A stretch of 64,000 bases of DNA from positions 61,954,119 through 62,018,118 of the forward strand of contig CM043952.1 of assembly GCA_014529385.2 (NCBI GenBank), read 5' to 3'. This stretch comes from Adiantum capillus-veneris (Eukaryota; Streptophyta; Polypodiopsida; Polypodiales; Pteridaceae). The notes beneath the pieces were generated by a model. That model saw only the letters and a program-made list of their open reading frames with translations, searched no databases and was not told where the DNA came from. Below are positions 10,922-22,399 of the stretch, piece after piece. The translations under genes were made by a program, and so were the position numbers. Within the stretch, counting starts at the first letter, position 1; every line of letters starts with the position of its first letter.

Positions 10922-11725
10922 GTGATGCGTTTGGGTTCGCTAGTGATTGCGAGAGGTGCTAAGAGTGGTACAGGTTACCCATTGCATGTGGATCACGCGA
11001 GAGATGGTGATGTCTCTGTGATCATGCAGCCAGGTAGAGAGCGAGAGGGCAGGCGAGTCTCTTTTGCTTGTGGGTTGCAGGATGCTTTGCATGGAGTGCA
11101 GAGCAGCGACCTTGTTGTGCAGGTTGCGTCTACAGATGCACAGGTAGAGCGGGACAGCTCTAGTGAGTCACAGCAGGATGATTCATCAGAGGTGATGACA
11201 GATATGACTCACATGGATGCTAAGATGTCGGATATTGTGGAGTCATTTCTTGATATGCTTATGCCAGAGCTTGATGCAGATTTAGGACAGATGGATACTC
11301 TTGGTACACATGTGATATGTGGTGGGCACGAGGAGTCACTCCAGAGCTCGGAGTCAGAGTGCCATGGTCTCTATGATAGGGGACAGGATTGCCATGAGTT
11401 GAGTTCTGAGTTGGAGGTGGCAGAGATTGCCAGGGTTGCATCAACGTTCGGTGTCCTCATGTACGAGATGCTGATCTCGAGGCCCGACATAGCAGCTGCA
11501 GTGGGAGCATTTGCAGCAGGGTTGATCAGTCGTTCGATGACTGATCTCGGCATAGAGCATAGGGGAGGTTTACAGGTATTGGACCGATACTTGCAGGAGT
11601 GCATGAGCTCTTGTAGACTCTTTGCAAAGCTTGGAGCTAGCTCTGTGTGGCTTCCGCAGCGGGATGTTTGTCTATCAGTAGAGCCGAATGCACTAGCTCA
11701 TCGAGAGTCAGTGGGCATAGGTTGA
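10922..11725 (+). pseudogene. Fused Copia fragment: pre-integrase tail plus the region following the RT
   Basis: The first 30 residues resemble the stretch before the integrase zinc finger (LVIARGAKSGTGYPL). An acidic, low-complexity middle follows. Residues about 178-245 resemble the segment between RT and RNase H (VASTFGVLMYEML, RPDIAAAVGAFAAG). The integrase and the YVDD RT core are missing, so an internal deletion joined distant parts into one 267-residue frame. It ends shortly before the polypurine tract. Confidence 0.65.
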
Positions 11726-11789
11726 GAGAATCTCTCACCTTCTATTAGTTGTACACTAGTAGATCTTGCTTAAAGGCACATTGGCCTTT

Positions 11790-11800
11790 AAGTGGGAGGT
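11790..11800 (+). other. Polypurine tract of the Copia element
   Basis: AAGTGGGAGGT sits directly before the right LTR, where plus-strand DNA synthesis would start. Confidence 0.8.
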
Positions 11801-11991
11801 TGTTGGGGTTAAGGCCTATGTGCCTTGACCGATCGCCCAGGTCATGGGCGCCCGCCCACTCTTACCCTATACTTATAGTGAGTATACTGTATAGGGGGAG
11901 CTGCCACTTCACAGTCTCCCCACCCACATCGTGTGTGTGTCTCCTTCTCTCTCTCTCACTCTCTGTCTGTGGTGCTCCCCGATCCCCTTCA
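11801..11991 (+). repeat. Copia element 8374-11991, right LTR
   Basis: Same ends as the left LTR (TGTTGGGG...CCTTCA). The (CT)n tract is short here. The target duplication ccagg follows at 11992-11996. Confidence 0.95.
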
Positions 11992-11996
11992 CCAGG

Positions 11997-13009
11997 ATCA
12001 TAAACCGAGTAGGACATAGTTGCCCATCTTTCAATCCAATGAGTATGATCAAAGTGCACCCAAGCACTACTCAAATCTCCTGTCCTTCCTCGCCTCATTC
12101 TATTGACTAGATCAACTCCAGAAGTAGGTCCTGTTTTGAATACATAACATTTGTCGTTAGGTCCACCCTGGCTTGGAAAATGACTTCCATGAAAGAATGG
12201 AAGAACATACCATTTTTGTAGCAATAGTATATTGTTGTATCCATCACCAACAAGCTGACCCTGTTTAGCTTTCTCATTTGACAAAATACTTTTGAATCCC
12301 TTATTCGGAACAAGGGGCATCATTTCCTCAAGAAAATGGTTAAGCTCTACATCAGCAGCTTCTAAATCATCTTCTTTAGTCAAAGATTGGAATAGTATTT
12401 GATGAGCAGCTAACATCTGTACTTTTCTAGGACCCCCCTTCTCAATCTTTAAAACTCTCTTAACAAAATGGTGCACCTTTTCAAGAGCTGCCCTTCTAAT
12501 ACCTGGCTGTACATTGTGGTCATGCACTCCAAGATGGATCACCAAACGTGTTATTGTTAATTTTTTTGGCATCACATAATAGATCATACACTTGCAAACA
12601 TTTGAACAAGTGACCGTTCTGTCACAATAGTGGTAGGATATTTTAGATTTACCTTCACTAGTAGCAGGATAGCCCATGCTGATTTGTCTCTCTAGATGTC
12701 CATGAAAGAAGACATCATTATATCTCCACCAAGGTAAAAATGGCATGTCACTCTGCAACATTGAAGGCTTCCAAGACAATAACTCAAACACACAGTGCAA
12801 TCTATGGCCATGTTGGTCGATGCTCGGCGAGACCAAAGGTGACTGTCATACTTCTGCTCCATACCGAGCATCCTTTTATTTTTGTGAATTGGAGGAAGCT
12901 CAAAACAAACATTGCCAGTATAAAAATTTGGGAGTTTATCAACCTTTTCAGGAGGTCCATAAATCTCTAAAAGTTTAGACAACCTACATGATGTACCTTT
13001 GTCTTTCAT
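11997..13009 (-). pseudogene. Transposase-like gene X, upstream part
   Basis: Two overlapping minus-strand frames (13009-12692 and 12836-11997) are joined by a frameshift. They read from PPEKVDKLPNFYTG through a Cys/His region (YHYCDRTVTCSNVCKC) to LGVHDHNV, then SGVDLVNRM, ending WATMSYSVYDP at the Copia insertion. The Cys cluster could bind zinc. The same protein continues at 8303-8085, so the gene was whole before the Copia insertion. It resembles an uncharacterised transposase-like family, and I cannot name it. Confidence 0.55.
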
Positions 13010-13137
13010 CCATGAACTGTACAGAGGTCTTCATGTGAAGCATCCTGAAACGTAGATAAATTGTCTGCTTCCATTAATTGTGTGAACAACATTGCTTGAT
13101 CCACCTCTCCTTGTGTTTGTGATATATCCACACCAAG

Positions 13138-14641
13138 CTAAGTTGCCAAATTCTTTAAAGAGAAAATTGCATCATCTTCCATGTTTGAATGCAATGGGGT
13201 GTTGGGTACCTGAGATGGATTTTCATCATTGTAGGACTGATCTTCTCTTGTTGCTTCTGTTGTAGAATCTTCCACCAGTGTGATATGACTGCTTGGCATT
13301 CCCTCAAAACGAACAGCTGCTGAGTCCAATGGCCATATGCCAGTTGCACGGAAGCCGGCCTTGATATTAGATTGCGTGAAAGTGGATTTGATTGTCTTTG
13401 CCACAATAGATGCAATTTTTGTTTTTGAAGCTTGCCTTGATGAAGATTTTTGTTGCCAAATGTCTCTTTCCCGCCGAAATTGCACTTTTAGTGACTTGAA
13501 CACACTTACATCTAAGGGCTGAAGTTTATGTGACGTATGTGCCGGTAGAGTAATTATGTCAATTCCCTTTTCATTAGCCTTTTTTACTACATCGAGGGAG
13601 ACATGGCTTCCATGCCCATCTAGGATGAGAAGATGCCTACTAGACTTACCCACAGTTTCGGTAATGAATTTGTCAAAATGGAGCAGCCACGCTGCAAAAA
13701 TCTCCCCAATCATCCAAGCCTTCTTCTGCATCGCCATTGCTGCTCCAGGTTCGCAATGTTGAATATAGTTGCCCATGATACGACTACCTTTAAATGTGTA
13801 ATAGGATGGAATTGCATTTCCTGCAGCATTCACACAACACAATACCGTCATCCACTCGCGTGAATCGCAAGTAACCCCGTAGACTACCTTTGCCCCTTAG
13901 GCTTTGCAAGAACCTTCATACCCTTGTCCCTGGAGCCTTGAATCCAGTTTCATCTGCATTCCATATGTTGGTAGAGGGGTATTTGTGTTCTGTATAAAGC
14001 TTCTTGAGGTTGTCATGAAGTGATTTGACAATTTCTGGGCGAAATCTGCTTGCTCTTGATTGGTCTAGTCCTTCGGACACTCTAAACACAAGGTTAGGAT
14101 GTCTTCTCCGAAACCCTTCCCACCAACTCTTTCCTAGGATTCCATTAGAGAACATTGTATGCCTGGTTTGACATATTTCGGCAACTTTTAGCTTAACATC
14201 TAGTACAGACACACCATGGCCTGATTCACACTTCAAGAAAATCCATTGTAAAAGCGCCTCTTCTTCTTGAGAACTTAGCTGAGTTGGTGGGCCTTTCTTC
14301 TTCTTTTGAGTCCTGCCTTCCTCCCAGTTTGTTATAGCAGATTGGCTGATTCCAAACTGTAAAGAGCATTTCCTTAGGGAAAGACTCTCATCTCGTGCTT
14401 GTAATGCTTTTTCCATGTCCTTCTTTGTCCATCTCAAAATTGTGCGCTTATTTCGCTTTTGTACTGGCTTGATTGGCTGTCCTTCATCTTCGCCAAGTGA
14501 CAATAGTTCTCTGCAAATTCTGCCTGTGTTTGGAAGTTTGATGATGCTCTTGTTGGTGGAAAATTCGCCTTGGCCTGTTTTATCAATAATGGTCTTTTGC
14601 TCGTTGTATAATTTTGCATGTTTGCTATTTTGGGTGCTCAA
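13138..14641 (-). pseudogene. pogo/Tigger-type (DDE_1) transposase, frameshifted
   Basis: Frame 14641-13916 holds a helix-turn-helix (LRKCSLQFGISQSAITNWE), a CENP-B-like region (WWEGFRRRHPNL) and the first catalytic Asp in IWNADETGF. Frame 13851-13138 holds the second Asp in LLILDGHGSHVS and the later LPAHTSHKLQPLD block, a typical pogo signature. Between them, at 13852-13930, two single-base indels break the frame. After the stop at 13138 the open frame goes on to about 13020 (MLFTQLMEADNL). The enzyme would cut and paste pogo elements at TA sites. No terminal repeats were identified. Confidence 0.85.
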
Positions 14642-14901
14642 GTTAGTACTATACCATGGCTTCTTCGAGGATTTTTTGGTGGGGTTGGAATGGTAGTGGC
14701 ATATCTCCTTGACATTTGACCCTTGTCCTTCGTTGGTGATTGAATGTGAACATTACTTCTAGCAGGAGTAAAACGCACTCTTCTTCTTGCACTTTGCTGG
14801 TGATGTGGTCTTTGAAATTGGATGGAAATGGTATGTATGTGGATAGCCACGTGTGGATGATGTTGGTGTCTGGTTTTCTTGCTTCCTCTTGCCCATTTCA
14901 A
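14638..14901 (-). other. Basic His/Arg-rich open frame
   Basis: An 87-residue frame upstream of the pogo transposase with HHPHVAIHIHTISIQFQ and many Arg, Pro and Thr residues. It may be a leader or non-coding. No family recognised. Confidence 0.2.
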
Positions 14902-15023
14902 CGACCTAATCTAAGAAATTTACCATAAGGACATAAGCAAAAGATGAAAAATTAATGAAAGCAATACAACCAAAAAATAGATGTGAACATGTTAAGCTTA
15001 CCTCTTGTGTAAACCAAACTATT

Positions 15024-15392
15024 CTAGTCTGATATGTTTTCCAGCAGTTTGGAATACTCTTTTACTGAAAATTTCCTTTTGGGAGCTTGTCTTGGAGGAT
15101 CCTGAGGGAGGTTTTCGGTTGGTGTTTGGCTTGTGGTTGAAATGGGAAGTTTGGGTGAAATGAATGGGGCTTTCTTGCGAGGGTGCTTGCACATACAGAT
15201 AGGTAACACATGAACTTTACCACAATAGCACACTCTTTCGCCACTCTTATGCAAGATAAGGGATGTGCACAAAAAGGCCTCTAGTTGTGGATGTCTCTCT
15301 ATCAGACAAGCTTTGCATTCACAGGGTGCACTTGAAGTTGCCATTTGGTGAGTGCTGCATCGCTGGTTGTAAAAGTGTGTTGACTCCTTCAA
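15024..15392 (-). CDS. Hypothetical Cys-rich protein
   Basis: 122 residues, with a Cys cluster at about residues 24-68 (CECKACLIERHP, then CYCGKVHVLPICMCKHPRKK) that could bind zinc, then a Pro/Ser/Lys-rich tail. It lies on the same strand as gene X and the pogo transposase and could be an N-terminal exon of gene X. I see no proof of splicing to it. Family unknown. Confidence 0.35.
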   Translation of the reverse strand: MKESTHFYNQRCSTHQMATSSAPCECKACLIERHPQLEAFLCTSLILHKSGERVCYCGKVHVLPICMCKHPRKKAPFISPKLPISTTSQTPTENLPQDPPRQAPKRKFSVKEYSKLLENISD

Positions 15393-15419
15393 TGTCCTAG
15401 ACTCCGATGTTCCTGCTTT

Positions 15420-16800
15420 CTATTGCTGGTCTTTTAGAAGCCATGGCGGCAAGGTGAGAATGGTGAAGGTAAGTGTACTGCAGCATGTGTGTTATCAATT
15501 TCCAGATGCAACCTCCAGGTTTAGGAGGATTGTACAGAGTGCAGGGCTATTTGGTTGAACTACAGAGTGCAGAGTAGTTATTGTCTGTAGTGCTTCTTCT
15601 AAGCTTTGATCTTTGGACTGTGTAGAGTTTGGGTTGTGTCTAATGATTTTTCTCAGCTTGGGTTTGCGGATTGTGTAGAGTGGTAGAGCGCCTAATCTTG
15701 TGTTGGTCTGTAACTACTCATTTATCTTCTTGCTACGCTATCATTGCTGAGTCGTGCAATTTATTATGCAGGATGTCCAATAATGGCGCAAATCTTGGAT
15801 CGTGGGTAGGACGAGAAGGCGCCAAAAGTTTTCCCTTGCAAAGCTATATTGAAAACTAGTCGTGGACCAGCTGTAAGCCACCGTGCACCTTTGCTGACTG
15901 AGGCTTGAATTTGTAAAAAGACAAAAACAGACGCGGACTCTTATTTAATCCACGTTGTAAAATTAGCTTTTCATTAGTTCAAAGTTGTCTCTATTTTGGC
16001 CTTACCCGGTCCCTATCTCGTGTCTCATTAAGGGACCCTGGTTTTTTATTGGCCCCTTTACCCTAGTGGTGCTCATGGCCATGGAAGAATCGAGGAAGAA
16101 TCGGCTCCATTGCCTTCTTTTGTCTATTGCGAGGGTTGCATTTTATTCTGGTTGGAGCTAGGCCAGGGACTATAAGCAGCTACATTTGACGTTACCAGCA
16201 GCAAGGATAGTGGCACATGAAACTGTAAGATGTCTGTTGTTGATTGTTTTTCCAAGGTTGGACAATTGCACGAAGGATTGTGCAAGTAATAGTGCTAAAG
16301 GTAGAAAAAAACTAGATTTATCAAAAAGTACTAGGCCTCATGCATGGCATACCATCTATTGCAGGAGCCCTGCCACAATGGGCATAGATATATATAAGGG
16401 CAAAATATGTAGGAGGAGGGAATGGTGGTGGCCTTTACTACATCCCGATGGCTAGCCATGCACTCTCTCCCAAGCCTGCACTAGTCCTAACCGTTGTAAC
16501 AATGGTAAGAGAGAGCGAGACCCACCGTACCCGGGTCGCGCAAGCTAGTGTGTATAAACATGGGATCGGTATTTACCCATGTTTATACCCGTGCTAATAG
16601 CTTTTATTACATACCATGGGTAGACACTTTAATATATACCCAATTTATACCCTTGCTTATAGCTGTCATAGCACAAAGACAAAAGCGGCCACAATGATTG
16701 TCCATGATGGTAGATTTTTCTTTTTTTACGATCCTTTATTTTGTACGAGTACAACGGCCCTGCTTTCAAGGAGGTGATGTGTGGATTTTCTTAGCTTAAA
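15420..16800. other. No gene recognised
   Basis: I see only short unrelated open frames and no repeat longer than a few units. Confidence 0.6.
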
Positions 16801-16899
16801 CATGGCCACACTGTCTACATGAAATTTGGACATCCAAGGGAAGTGGCCATGAAAGACATGGTTGTGATAAATCCCATGTGCCCAGGCTATAGCTAATTT

Positions 16900-17510
16900 T
16901 CACTATGAGCTTCGACTGCATGTACAATATGAGGCGAAAAAGGAAATCAATTTTGAGTGCATTCCAAGAGACGACATCCTAGACAGGAAGCTCCTCAAGC
17001 ACTTTTTTTGCTTTATGAATTGCACCACATTTGGCATACATGTTGACCAAGGTAGTTCCAAGCATGAGGTTTTCATTCAACAACCCTAGCTAACAATATC
17101 ATCGTGAATTCTTTTGTGCATGTCAATATCTTATGTAATGCCACATGCCTTCAAGGTGCAAGTGTACGTGATTGCATTTGGAGAGATGTCCTCTCTCTCT
17201 GCATCTACTAAAAACAACGTAGAGCTTCTTGGTCCTGACCCTTGCCTTCAAGATGCAAGCATATGTGATTGCATATGGAGAGACAACTTTGCTTCGCATA
17301 CGCCGAAAACAACCCCGAGCTTCTTGGCCCTGGCCATGCTAGGCACATCCACAATCAGTGCATTCCAAGACACGACATCTCGGGCACAAAGCTCCTCAAG
17401 AACTTTTGTGCTTTATGGAGTGTCCCACATTTGGCATACATGTCGACCAAGGAAATGCCAAGCACAGCGTTTTCTTTCAACAACCCTTGAGTCCTCTTTC
17501 CTTCCCACGC
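16900..17510 (-). pseudogene. Fossil pentatricopeptide-repeat (PPR) fragment
   Basis: Minus-strand frames repeatedly spell the PLS-type PPR signature: NAVLGISLVDMYAKCGTLHK near 17440-17490, then again LNENLMLGTTLVNMYAKCG and VVSWNAL near 16970-17090, with RCF and MQRE between. Several stops and frameshifts interrupt it. PPR proteins bind organelle RNA. This piece is a dead copy of part of such a gene. Confidence 0.75.
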
Positions 17511-17619
17511 GACTAGATCTTGTTACTTTGTACTTTTGTCCTTTCTCAATAGATGGAGGACACACACATATATATTTAATTTGTCACATATATCGACGTC
17601 GGCTATATTAGATGTAAAA

Positions 17620-17654
<35 letters not shown>

Positions 17655-18605
17655 TAGGTATCTATGTGTGTGCGCCGAGAAGCCTTGCCTCAGCCCCTAT
17701 CAAGGAGGCTATGTGCGTGAAGGCTGGGAGCTCTTGGATCCACTCATTGTCCTACTTGCAGCCCGAGACACTCAGTATCCACAATAGAGTGCAGATGGCC
17801 ACAAAAGAAGCAAAAGGGGGGACCGTTGAGAAGGTCAAAGGGAGTTCTCAAAGGGAGGCCGTGGTTAGGGAAGGCCCATAGGTCAAGGTGGCCCGCATAT
17901 GAAATATGACAGTGGGTGTGTGCAGCACGTCTGCATCAGAGCTCTAGGGCTACGAGGAGTTGGACAACGACGATGAGCCGAGAAGTTCTGCCAGACCCTC
18001 ATGTCTCGACTTTGCCCGGGAGGCATGATCTGCCTGCCTATTTGTGCTGCAAAGCTTTGGCCCCTGCCCACAACGGCTGATTTGTTTGCCCTGTCTTGGC
18101 ACGCGATAAGTGTTGTATGCATTGTATGTACACCCTTGCAGCAAGGTTCGCACTCGATCCAACATGGGTGCATGGAGACGCAACCACGGTACCACCTAGT
18201 CCAACCATATATATATATATCTACTATCTACTAATCTACTAACATAATATATGGTGGAGGTAGTAACCCTTTACACATGTCTGTATCTATCTGCTAGATG
18301 AAGGCTAAATGCCAAAAGTGAGAGAAGCATGCGATAAAGAGGGGGAGAGTTCGTGAGTGTGTTGGAGAAGATAGGGGAGAGACAGGCGCTCCCTCGATCA
18401 AATCATAGCATTGGGAAACCATGGTAGGAGAGCGCAGTGGAGGCCGGAGGTTTATTTCTCGCACGAAAGAGAGAGAGAGAGAGTGTTAACTTCTGCAAGC
18501 TCTTGCGAGCTCTTCTGCTACCTTGCACATGTTCTCTGAGCCTACGCTGCCATTTGTTTGCTCCATGTGAGGCTCATGCCCAATAGCTCGAGGTAGTTCG
18601 AGAGA

Positions 18606-18688
18606 GAGAGACAGACACAGAGAGAGAGAGAGAGAGAGGGAGAGAGGCACATAAAATTCGTCTGCAAATTGCAAACGCTAGGCGCGCG

Positions 18689-18737
<49 letters not shown>

Positions 18738-18880
18738 AATAGCAGCTGTGGGAGCAATAGCAGCTGCCTCTTGCCTCCGAGAGAGAGAGAGAGAGAGGTT
18801 GCCACGCAGCTGTGGGAGCAATAGCAGCTGCCTCTTGCCTCCGAGAGAGAGAGAGAGAGAGAGAGGTTGCCACTGCAATG
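18606..18880. repeat. (GA)n tracts alternating with copies of a 40-bp unit
   Basis: A unit with GCAGCTGTGGGAGCAATAGC followed by CAGCTGCCTCTTGCCTCC is present at about 18745 and again at about 18810, each followed by a (GA)n run. A (CT)n/(CA)n tract follows at 18921-18973. These create the Leu-Ser and Arg-Glu repeat frames on either strand, which are not genes. Confidence 0.85.
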
Positions 18881-18919
18881 GCTAGCGCTATTTATGGTTC
18901 TGCCTACCCCGAGTTATTG

Positions 18920-18970
<51 letters not shown>

Positions 18971-18979
18971 ACAGCTAAT

Positions 18980-20645
18980 TTCAATTCAAGGATCATCATC
19001 GTAAGGTGCACTGCATTTTTTCCTAGCTATTTAGCTCCAATTGCTCCTAACAGTTAGATATCCCTCCTCATTTTGATTACCAAGGAACCGTCTTCACTTA
19101 ATCCCACTAGATCAAATGTTCAAAGGTTCTAAAACAAAGATTACCCTCCAACTTGATGTCCTTATAGTTTCGGTTTTGTCTAACAGAGTGGGATTTTAGA
19201 CTTAGTAAGAGTGTGGCGAAAATTGTAGGTACGGAGCATTCCTTTTTTCAGCTTGGGCAACATGTGGCATTCGTTTGATGAATGGACTGCATATGAGGCA
19301 GGGGTGCCTTTGAAATTACTGAGCGGTACTATCTGTCATATCTTTCTGCTCTTCAAGTCAACATGCCATTGGGCTCTGGTGCGTTTCCTACCAACAAAAG
19401 GTACGAGCTATTTGCAGCCCAAGAACTCTTCATGGGCCTTGGCTAGACATTTTGTCCACACGATTTTATTGTCTCCTTGCTTTATGCATGTTTGGATTTG
19501 AAATGGCTTGGTGTGCATGTGGTTGGCAATGTGCGTGTATAGGAATTGTCTTTTGCATGTGAATTTCCACTTCACTTGGTATTTGTTTATGGATGTAGGG
19601 ACCTAGGTTCGTCAAGTGTAATGGTACTCTTTTGGGTGCTCTAAGGAATTCTTAGGGTATGAAAGTTTAAATGAAATAAAAAGTTTAGAAGGGCCCCTTG
19701 AACTTTGAAGACTGGAATTAATTAGGGATCATACATTCCTGCTTAAGACACTGCGTGGCTTTTTGGTTTCTGAAGGGGTTCTCATCAATTTCTCAAGGTG
19801 TTTCCGAAATGATCGTTGCTTGACAGAACCCATCTTTCCCACTCCATGTCAGTCACAATACAAACTTAATCTCCTTTTCCCCTCCTTTGGAGTTAAAAGA
19901 TAACTGGAGGAGAGGTTCAATGGCCACAACAGCTTCATGAAGCAACGTTTCGACCAAAAGTATTCATACATGTTATCATCAATTCTCCATGCACACCGAG
20001 GAATGTTCTCACCCTTTGCGCAGTATCCACCTCGCATGGTTCTGCAACCTGTGTTACAAAACCATTCCACCCATGCAAATATGGCCTACATCCTACTACA
20101 TGTCCATGCCCATCAACTATGTTGTTGAGATCCATATCTATGTGGCAAAACATGAAACACAAGCATTATGATATGGAACAAAGGTTACGTCCCAAACCAT
20201 CAAGTAAAGGCATGGATAAGTAAGCTCTCTGTGATGATTTACCAACTCAGTATTTCCTCACAACATGGCAAGATGATCGAACCTTCCCAGCAATAGCTGT
20301 CACTACTTGCCCGTTGGGAGCCCTAGACATTCTTTGCCAATGCCAACCTTGGCATAGCCATAGCATGCTCCACAACCTGTGTTGTTGAGGTTGATTATAG
20401 CTCGAAAACACATATTCCTGATCAGTAACCCCTTCCACAAGGCAAGCCAATAGGAGAGCGTGTGAGTTGGGGTGAGAAGGGATGGCTATCGCACATGCCA
20501 AGATGTAACATCGGCTTTGTTTTTTCCAATATCCTAGCCTCTGTACACATAACATGGAGCTACCCGTGGTACAAATTATCCTCTATTTGAAGGACATCCT
20601 ATGGATGATTTTCAACCTCTGTAGGTAAATACTTAGCCACTATTG
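18980..20645. other. No gene recognised
   Basis: AT-balanced sequence with short open frames on both strands that match no family I know. Confidence 0.5.
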
Positions 20646-20649
20646 GCAA

Positions 20650-21120
20650 CACTATAAGAGGAGTTGTCTACAACTGTTAACATTGCCGCGGAAAAACAAA
20701 GAAAAAAGGAGAGAGAAAAATTTGCAGGGGCGGCAATAACCGCGGCTATGTACGTGGTGGTGGTTACTCAGCAATAAGCACGGTAATAGTCGCGGCAATA
20801 TACCCGCAGGTATTACCGCGTCAATTGCCACGTTTATTACCGCTACACGCTAATTCAAAAATAAAGATGTTCATTTGGGCCACCCAATTTTGGGTGGCCC
20901 AAATTAGCACCTTTATTTTTGACCTGTATAAAACAATGAAACATCAATTGTTTTTTAGAAGAGTAAAAAAAAAAACCAAAGAACTGAAATTGAATTTACT
21001 TTACCTTGACAAATAAAAATGTAAAAGATCAACTATTTAAAAAAGTTACAATAAAAAGTAAATAGTTGTATATACATTGGGACTTTACGAAAGTTTTGAC
21101 AAAACATTTTTCTATCTAAT
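20650..21120 (+). mobile_element. CACTA-type terminal arm A
   Basis: Starts CACTATAAGAGG, the hallmark terminus of CACTA (En/Spm) transposons. Many subterminal TTACCGC/GCGGTAAT-like motifs follow to about 20850. A strong hairpin lies at 20855-20922. Accessory gene A and the TNP2-like transposase follow. The three bases before the terminus are caa. Confidence 0.65.
20855..20922. repeat. Inverted repeat (hairpin) in CACTA arm A
   Basis: Two arms of about 32 bp (each containing TTTGGGCCACCCA or its complement) flank the spacer ATTT, with about three mismatches. The equivalent position in arm B (28355-28400) has a hairpin of different sequence. Confidence 0.85.
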
Positions 21121-21450
21121 CTTCCTCTATCTCGTTGTCGTCGAGAGGCACGTATGCTGGATCACTTTGACTCTACATAAACCCAAACCAAATTAAACAA
21201 TTATCAGCAGCTCAAAACGATTGATACAAAATTACTTGTTTAAACTTACCGCTTAGTGGTCCAACCGTCGCGTCAAATTGCTCGGGAGAGATGTGGTTGT
21301 TTTCGAACACCATCGCCAAGTATTAAATTCTGTATGTCGCTCTCGATACTTGACCATCTCTCTGGTTGGTGGAGAGAGAGTGATATTTTTCTAAGTTAGC
21401 AATAACAATACCAAATCATCAACTACAATCTTTATAATCATCGAACGACG

Positions 21451-22280
21451 TTATAATTCAATCAATCTTACATATTTATCCTTCCAAGCTCCCTTGCCTC
21501 CTGAGCCATAGTGCGTGGAAGTTTGTCTTGCGCGAGCCTCGCGTTGTTGTCTGTATGATGAGCCCGTCACAGCTTGATCGCTCTTCTCTTGAATTGCCCA
21601 CTGCCACTCCATGTTAGCCATGTTGCCACCGCGGTGACTCCTGTCTGGATCTTTGACATGGCTGGCTGCTCCGCACCGTACACTGACTGCTTGTTTTTTA
21701 GAAATGTCTTTATGTAGCCCTCCAACCATTGTTGTGAAAAACATTGATCGGGGGCATTTGGAAATCTAGCTAACAGAGCGTCCTCAATGTATCGTGCATG
21801 ATCGGGCACTTGGTCTCTAAACTTTATAAAGCAATTCTTATACGTTGAATGTATAAGAATTTGTAGACGGCGTCGAAATGCCCTCCCCTATGCTGTGTCA
21901 AAATCCACCTCCCCGCCATAATTAACCATATAGTAGCGCCTATGCGTGTCTGACACGAGTGCATCAGTATCCTCGTCCTTTGCGTCACGGGGGGCACTCT
22001 CTGAAAGTGGGGACTCTGTTCCCCCGCCACTACCAAAACATGCGAAACCACAAGATCCACCACCGCTTCGTCTCTCACGGTGCTCGCTGCCGTGAGAAGA
22101 GCATTGACGCGCGCTACCAGAGAAAGTCCGTCGACGATGTTCCGGCGAAGCAGGAGTGGAATGGAGTAGCATAGGACCTGTGATACCATGGTAGTAGGAC
22201 CCTGCGAATGCAAGGGGAGTAGGACCCTGCGATGGAATAGAAGTAGGACGATAGGAAGGGAGAGCAGAGGGAGATGCCAT
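21451..22280 (-). pseudogene. CACTA accessory protein A (TNPA-like), broken
   Basis: The frame from 22280 (MASPSALPSYRPT) is Ser/Pro-rich and reaches RRYYMVNYGGEVDFDT. After a stop, frame 21809-21567 gives CFSQQWLEGYIKTFLKNK, and frame 21744-21451 adds THYGSGGKGAWKDKYV. The same order of blocks occurs in accessory protein B at 30123-29040 (YYQVHRGGMVDLET, FSRQWLQEHVKTFLKNKK, THYGSGGK-like). In CACTA elements the second gene binds subterminal repeats. The naming as TNPA-like is by position and pattern only. Confidence 0.55.
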
Positions 22281-22399
22281 CGGTGCGAGGCTCTTTAGGT
22301 AAGGAGTCCCTCCCTAAATTTAACTATATGTAATTTTTCTAAAGGAATTAAGTGCTTTTTTAATTATTTATTTTTTAGAACACATGAGTAAATAAATAC

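Larger units (their letters stand above)
8374..11991 (+). mobile_element. Non-autonomous Copia-type LTR retrotransposon, 3618 bp
   Basis: LTRs of the TG...CA type (8374-8608 and 11801-11991) are nearly identical apart from the length of a (CT)n tract. A tRNA-Met-like primer site TTGGTATTAGAGC follows the left LTR and a purine tract AAGTGGGAGG precedes the right one. The interior codes for gag, a protease remnant and a fragment of the region following the RT. The integrase core and RT catalytic domain are absent, so the element depends on others for movement. A long leader (8624 to about 10100) has no clear ORF. The similar LTRs suggest a fairly recent insertion. Confidence 0.92.

Noticed and set aside
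11371-11604. Minus-strand open frame within the Copia element
   Set aside because: It is a shadow of the plus-strand Copia frame, which has recognisable motifs.
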